Assembly (NCBI GenBank): GCA_027919835.1
Contig: JANVFP010000014.1
Span: forward strand, 1,228,207-1,292,206
Direction of reading: 5' to 3'
DNA length: 64,000 bases
Origin: Lentinula raphanica
Lineage: Eukaryota; Basidiomycota; Agaricomycetes; Agaricales; Omphalotaceae
The position numbers and the translations under genes were made by a program. Shown piece by piece: positions 59,636-64,000 of this stretch. Under the pieces are notes generated by a model that was given only the letters and a program-made list of their open reading frames with translations, searched no databases and was not told where the DNA came from. Positions within the stretch are counted from its first letter, which is position 1, and each line of letters begins with the position of its first letter.

Positions 59636-61856
59636 CATCAACAAAACTGACCTGGTGCCTAGGCTGCCTAGAGATACCCCCCAAAACCTCAGCCACTTCA
59701 GGCACCCTCCAAACAGGCCTAGTTAGGATAAAAAATCATGTACCTAAATGGGCCTAAGAGGCCCAGCAAATGGGTAGCCTACCCAGCCTTTATTTAGGTG
59801 GGTAGCTACCTTGAAATGGGTAGCTACCCTTGTATCACCACATTCCCACTGGGTAGCTACCCATCTTGGAATATTTTAAGGGTAGCTACCCACTTCTGAA
59901 TACTTCAAGGGTAGCTACTCATCCTAAAAAAATCTCAAGTGTAGCTACCCACCTTTATTAGGTAGCTACCTTTTTCCAAATATTCTATAGGTAGCTACCT
60001 ACCTTAAAATATTCGAAGGGTAGTTACCCATATTTACTGGACAATGAGTAGCTACCCCCTCTGAAATATTTCAGCATATACAACACATTCAATATATTCA
60101 ATACACATAGTAGCATCTAGCATTAAAAACTTACATCAGTAATGATATGTGCTATACTAAATACACTTATCACTGTTATTATACTTATTGCACTTAACAA
60201 GAAAAGAACTTGAAATTAACATATATTATCAATATGATTAACACACTCAACTGTATATCAAACAATCAAACAGTAATTTGAGAGCAGTATTATCACTTAT
60301 TTTACTTATTACAGTCAACACACTCATCAGTAATTATGATACATGTACAACAGTATTTTGGGCGCTTATGGGCGCTTATTTTGTGTTTTTTAAATCAAAC
60401 TTCATTTATATCTCATCTCATAATTTTTGTATGGACTTGATATTGTATCAGGATGTTGTTTACACTATATTCACTCAGAAACAAATCCAAGAACAATGAA
60501 ATATATTTTGTAGGGCTGATTATATAGTGATATTCTGTGATATAAGAGTATTTTGTGTAAATTACTATGCATATATTCATGTAATGGAGCCAAATTGCTA
60601 TTGGATAATAAGAAGAAGCATCCTACATTCTATCTTATGATAGCTCTATATGATCCAGCAAATAGATTTGCATTGGAGGTCATTGAATATGACATCCATA
60701 GTTGCATGCAACTGTGAATATTACTAGTGCATATAAAATATACAGATGCATATTGCAGAGTACACTCTTCATAATAGATATCAGGATCATACATGGATGC
60801 TGTTAGTAGACTATAGGAGATTTCTCCACATGTTATAGCATCAATCTCACTGCACAATATGGATATATGCAGTGTGATTTCCCTAAAACACTGTGACATT
60901 ACAGAATATCACTATATAACCAGCCCTACAAAATATATTTTGTTGTTCTTGGATTTGTTTCTGAGTGAATATAGTGCAAACAACATCCTGATACAATATC
61001 AAGTCCATACAAAAATTATGAGATGAGATATAAATGAAGTTTGATTTAAAAAACACAAAATAAGCGCCCATAAGCGCCCAAAATACTGTTGTACATGTAT
61101 CATAATTACTGATGAGTGTGTTGACTGTAATAAGTAAAATAAGTGATAATACTGCTCTCAAATTACTGTTTGATTGTTTGATATATAGTTGAGTGTGTTA
61201 ATTATGTTGATAACATATGTTAATGTCAAGTTCTTTTCTTGTTAAGTGCAATAAGTATAATAACAGTGATAAGTGTATTTAGTATAGCATATATTATTAC
61301 TGATGTAAGTTTTTAATGCTAGATGCTACTATGTGTATTGAATATATTGAATGTGCTGTATATGCTGAAATATTTCAGAAGGGTAGCTACCCATTGTCCA
61401 GTAAATATGGGTAGCTACCCTTGAAATATTTCAAGGTAGGTAGCTACCCATAGAATATTTGGAAAAAGGTAGCTACCTAATAAAGGTGGGTAGCTACACT
61501 TGAGATTTTTTAGGATGGGTAGCTACCCTTGAAATATTCAGAAGTGGGTAGCTACCCATTCAAAGGTAGCTACCCACCTAAATAAAGGCTGGGTAGGCTA
61601 CCCATTTACTGGGCCTCTTAGGCCCATTTAGGTACATGATTTTTTATCCTAACTAGGCCTGTTTGGAGGATGCCTGAAGTGACCTCAGCAGTTCAAAAAC
61701 TTTGAATTTGCCTGAAAAAGCCTGAGCAAGCCTGAGTTTGCCTGGAAAAGCCTGGGCAAGCCTGAGTTTGCCTCAGATTTCTTTGGGTGCTTTGGGAGAG
61801 CCTAGGTTTTGGGGGGTATCTCTGGGTTACCTAGGCCAAGTGTACTTTTCCTGATG
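59636..61856. mobile_element. CATCAGG-family MITE split by a KDZ-type foldback
   Basis: Outer ends are CATCAACAAAACTGACC at the left and TACTTTTCCTGATG at the right, with TG duplicated at 59634-59635 and 61857-61858. The inner parts carry the family TIR words AGAGATACCCCCC and GGGGGGTATCTCT. Without the nested foldback the MITE would be about 225 bp, the family size. It interrupts the Pro-rich exon of the TET/JBP gene. Confidence 0.85.
59694..61681. mobile_element. KDZ-type non-autonomous foldback (2.0 kb)
   Basis: Termini CACTTCAGGCACCCTCC (left) and the inverted GGAGGATGCCTGAAGTG (right) match the ends of the 16.7 kb KDZ transposon. ACCTCAGC is duplicated at 59686-59693 and 61682-61689. 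The arms (59694 to about 60545 and about 60893-61681) are inverted copies that begin with GGGTAGCTACCC-type repeats. The centre is about 350 bp and non-coding. The mirror ORFs at 60278 and 61161 are by-products of the inverted arms. Confidence 0.9.
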
Positions 61857-62177
61857 TGTTTCAAGAGCCTGAGGTATCTCTGCTAGCTGAGGCCTCCCTG
61901 GCTGAGGAGCGACTGGATTTTGAGGAGTCTCTGAGATTTGAGCTGTCCCCGGGAAAGCTAGAAGCTGGGGTGTCAAATAGACTGGAAATGGGGTGGAAGG
62001 TTCAGGGGAAGGCAGTAAAGAAAGAGAACGAGGGGAAGGAGCTGTTAACAAGCCCGAAGACGTTGAGGAAGAGATCAGAGGGGTCAGACCAGGAGACCCC
62101 TCAGGTGCCAGAGAGTAAGGTGTAGGAGGCTGCTAAAAGTTGAGTTCTTGATAGGAAAGTAGCTAAGGCTAAGGCTA

Positions 62178-62372
62178 CATCAGGAAAAATATTCTCATCT
62201 CTAGAGTCCCCAGAGATACCCCCCAATTCCTAGGCTGCTCAGAGATTTTTGTGAACTTTGAAAGATCAAAAAACATCCTAGAGATCCTGAAAGATTCTGA
62301 AAGCATCTGAAAGCACCAGAAAGCACCAGAAAGCACCAGAAAGCACCCAGAGAATTTTTAGAAGCCTCCGCA
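62178..62372. mobile_element. Degenerate CATCAGG-family MITE in the 5' part of the TET/JBP gene
   Basis: Left terminus CATCAGGAAAAATATTC followed by AGTCCCCAGAGATACCCCCC. The body has repeated GAAAGCACCA units (62300-62345). The right terminus is not found. It lies between the first coding block (ending near 62375) and the Pro-rich exon, perhaps in the intron. Confidence 0.6.
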
Positions 62373-62556
62373 CCAGCGGTGTTGTTTCAGCAGAAGAGGC
62401 TCTCTTTGAGGGTTCCTGAAGAAGTTGGTCCTGAATAGAGTGAAAGAATTCAGCCACATCTGCTGGAAACTGATTGGAATTGAGGGAGAAATAAGCAAGG
62501 GCAGCTTCTGTCTGCTCTCTAGAGAGGGACACGCTCAGCGTTGGCTTAGTCGACAT

Positions 62557-63570
62557 AGTCGACCGCGAAATGCTGATGGACGCTCAAAAAGGAAGGTACC
62601 TTCAAAGTCTAGCGGAACCTTCCTAATTCCGCGGCCATTTACACTTTAGATCAAGCACCTTGAGCGCTCAATATTTTCACACCAAGCTTCATTCTCAACA
62701 ACAAACCACAAATCGGAGTCCTCCACTGCCTTCATCTGCGGAGATCGATCTTCCACATCGTCCAATGAATCCAAAATCTCTGATAGGTCAAATGTGGAGT
62801 ACGAGGTGTGGAGACAATGGGAAGATTGTTTATGGTTCCAGGACTCACTGGAGTTAGAATACTCGCGCCTGGCCAGGATGAAATGCCAGAGATTACTTGC
62901 TGGGAAGGGAGTGAAGAAAGATGGGTTCTATCTCCAGGACAGAGCATCCTCATGGGAATCGTTGCCTCCAGGACCAGAACCAAACTCAGTCGCGCAAGAT
63001 ATACGTGATAACGTTCCTAAACTCACGAAGAAGGGAACTCTATTCAGGGCTAGCCAAAGCCTTGTTTGCGGAGGATGTTCCCAATCTACTGGGCCGATGA
63101 GCAAAACCGATATTCAATCTTGGATATCCTCAGCAGGAAAATTCGACGATGATAGCAATGGGGCATCGGGATTGTCATGGCAGAGGGATCGAGTGATGAA
63201 AGACTGGTCGTCGTCAATGATGGCAGCCCAAAGTATTCTCCTGGAAAGCAGGACGAGTGCTAGGATATTGTTCCTCCATAATGAGCTCCTTCCTCTGGCC
63301 AAACACGGAGGTCTGTATGTTGCTTTCTTCTGTGATCGTTCGTTGGTGTTGAAAGTCTTCAGATCTGACATTATCGCAGTATCACAACTTAGAACTCACC
63401 TAGTTGTAGTTGCAAAGGTTGGGGATAGTGACAGAGTATGAGCACAAGTTGATCACAAGAGGATAAGAGATGTTCTTGAATCTGGGGGATCCCAGAGATA
63501 CATGAGAGTATTTATACTACTCTAGAGTGGAGCTACTATCTAATGATATCATAGTTCATGTCATAGTTGG
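62557..63570. other. Subtelomeric unique region, possible relic gene
   Basis: The longest + strand frame, 62794-63441 (215 codons, MEYEVWRQWEDCL), has no recognisable domain. The - strand frame across 63371-62650 also stays open apart from one TAG and ends in an acidic, protein-like stretch (FDLSEILDSLDDVEDRSPQM). I cannot decide which strand, if either, is coding. Treat as hypothetical. Confidence 0.3.
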
Positions 63571-63720
63571 AGCTACATGAAGTCATTTATGAAGTCACTA
63601 TGATTCATGGTGAAGTCATGCATGAAGTCATCTATGAAGTCATCCTGTGGAGACTGTGGATGATTCATGGTGAAGTCATCTATGAAGTCATCTATGAAGT
63701 CATCCTGTGGATGCTTCAGG
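63571..63720. repeat. Subtelomeric short tandem repeats (GAAGTCAT units)
   Basis: TGAAGTCATCTATGAAGTCAT-type phrases recur seven to eight times with variants (TTTATGAAGTCACTATG, GGTGAAGTCATGCATG) and a longer GAAGTCATCCTGTGGA... duplication. The array ends directly at the telomere tract. Confidence 0.85.
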
Positions 63721-64000
63721 GGTTAGGGTTAGGGGGTTAGGGTTAGGGGTTAGGGGTTGGGTTAGGGGTTTAGGGTTAGGGGGTTAGGGGTAGGGGGTTA
63801 GGGTTAGGGGTTAGGGGTTAGGGGTTAGGGTTATAGGGTTAGGGGTTAGGGTTTAGGGGTTAGGGGTTAGGGGTTAGGGTTAGGGGTTAGGGGTTAGGGG
63901 TTAGGGTTAGGGTTAGGGGTTAGGGTTAGGGGTTAGGGGTTAGGGGTTAGGGGTTAGGGGTTAGGGGTTAGGGGTTAGGGGTTAGGGGTTAGGGGTTAGG
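63721..64000. repeat. Telomere repeat tract, mixed TTAGGG and TTAGGGG
   Basis: 280 bp of uninterrupted telomere-like units reading 5'-TTAGGG(G)-3' toward the right edge, which is the G-rich 3' strand of a chromosome end. The inner part is heterogeneous (TTAGGG, TTAGGGGG, TTGGG, TTTAGGG, TTATAGGG). The outermost part is almost pure TTAGGGG. Confidence 0.96.

Larger units (their letters stand above)
50737..62556 (-). pseudogene. TET/JBP-family 2-oxoglutarate/Fe(II) dioxygenase gene, interrupted by several insertions
   Basis: TET/JBP enzymes oxidise methylated or other pyrimidines in DNA. The gene starts MSTKPTLSVSLSREQTEAAL (62556). It continues with a Pro-rich exon (62140 to about 61859), repeated TPQVSPMP-type units (59400-59600), Glu- and Gly/Arg-rich tracts (58630-58850), helical exons at 58129-58610, 57800-58070 and 56930-57790, and a conserved segment NHGQFFVHESKDVRDFKEEN (56400-56480). 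The catalytic domain is PFTGLVINVNVTTPAHRDKG (HxD at 54594-54602), LGDWTGGELCLYE, then beyond the hAT element RHGDIVAFKSSDYLHFNLHY (distal His) and QGRRSSVVLHTD, stopping at 50737-50739. Insertions at 50908, 54749, 59636 and probably 62178 break it. A TGA at 57906-57908 and an apparent frame change near 54710 add to the damage. Confidence 0.82.

Noticed and set aside
60278..61161. Matching ORFs of 73 and 92 residues
   Set aside because: Arms of the 2 kb foldback, not genes.

Overview
The window is the end of a chromosome from a basidiomycete fungus, most likely an agaricomycete. The evidence is the set of elements present (KDZ, Plavaka/CMC, PIF/Harbinger, Helitron and hAT transposons), a fungal-type TET/JBP dioxygenase gene, genes cut by many 45-70 bp introns, and a telomeric TTAGGG/TTAGGGG tract on the right edge reading outwards. 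No rRNA, tRNA or CRISPR array was seen.

Region 1 (1-19060) is a decayed mon2 gene on the + strand, split by a 16.7 kb KDZ transposon (36-16745) flanked by the 7 bp direct repeat AGTCCCT. The transposon has terminal inverted repeats (TIRs) of 440-500 bp built from degenerate 12-mers. It carries a complete-looking KDZ transposase, an Spt5-like NGN/KOW protein, a repeat-containing unknown protein, a broken intron-containing Hsp70, a perfect hairpin and a large unknown nuclear-type protein. Region 2 (19075-21864) is the only clearly intact host-type gene, a GEN1/Yen1-like XPG nuclease. Region 3 (about 22200-27900) is a Plavaka element with a transposase and a divergent accessory gene. Region 4 (29441-33769) is a PIF/Harbinger element whose transposase and Myb/SANT-like partner are both interrupted by copies of one MITE (short non-autonomous element) family. 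Region 5 (about 34000-40100) is a decayed Helitron RepHel gene, followed by 3 kb holding a HECT-ligase fragment.

Region 6 (43266-47659) is a giant non-coding foldback element. Region 7 (47705-50581) is an unknown disrupted gene on the + strand. Region 8 (50737-62556) is one TET/JBP gene on the - strand, broken by a hAT element with an 8 bp duplication, an LTR-like insertion with a 5 bp duplication, a MITE that itself contains a KDZ-type foldback, and probably a further MITE near the start. Region 9 (62557-64000) is subtelomeric and ends in telomere repeats.

The pattern is a subtelomeric transposon graveyard in which the elements record a nested history. Two links stand out. Foldback termini inside the TET/JBP gene match the KDZ transposon termini, so the KDZ transposase probably moved them. 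KDZ elements and TET/JBP genes are also known to co-expand in mushrooms. All functional statements rest on motif recognition by eye; no database search was run.
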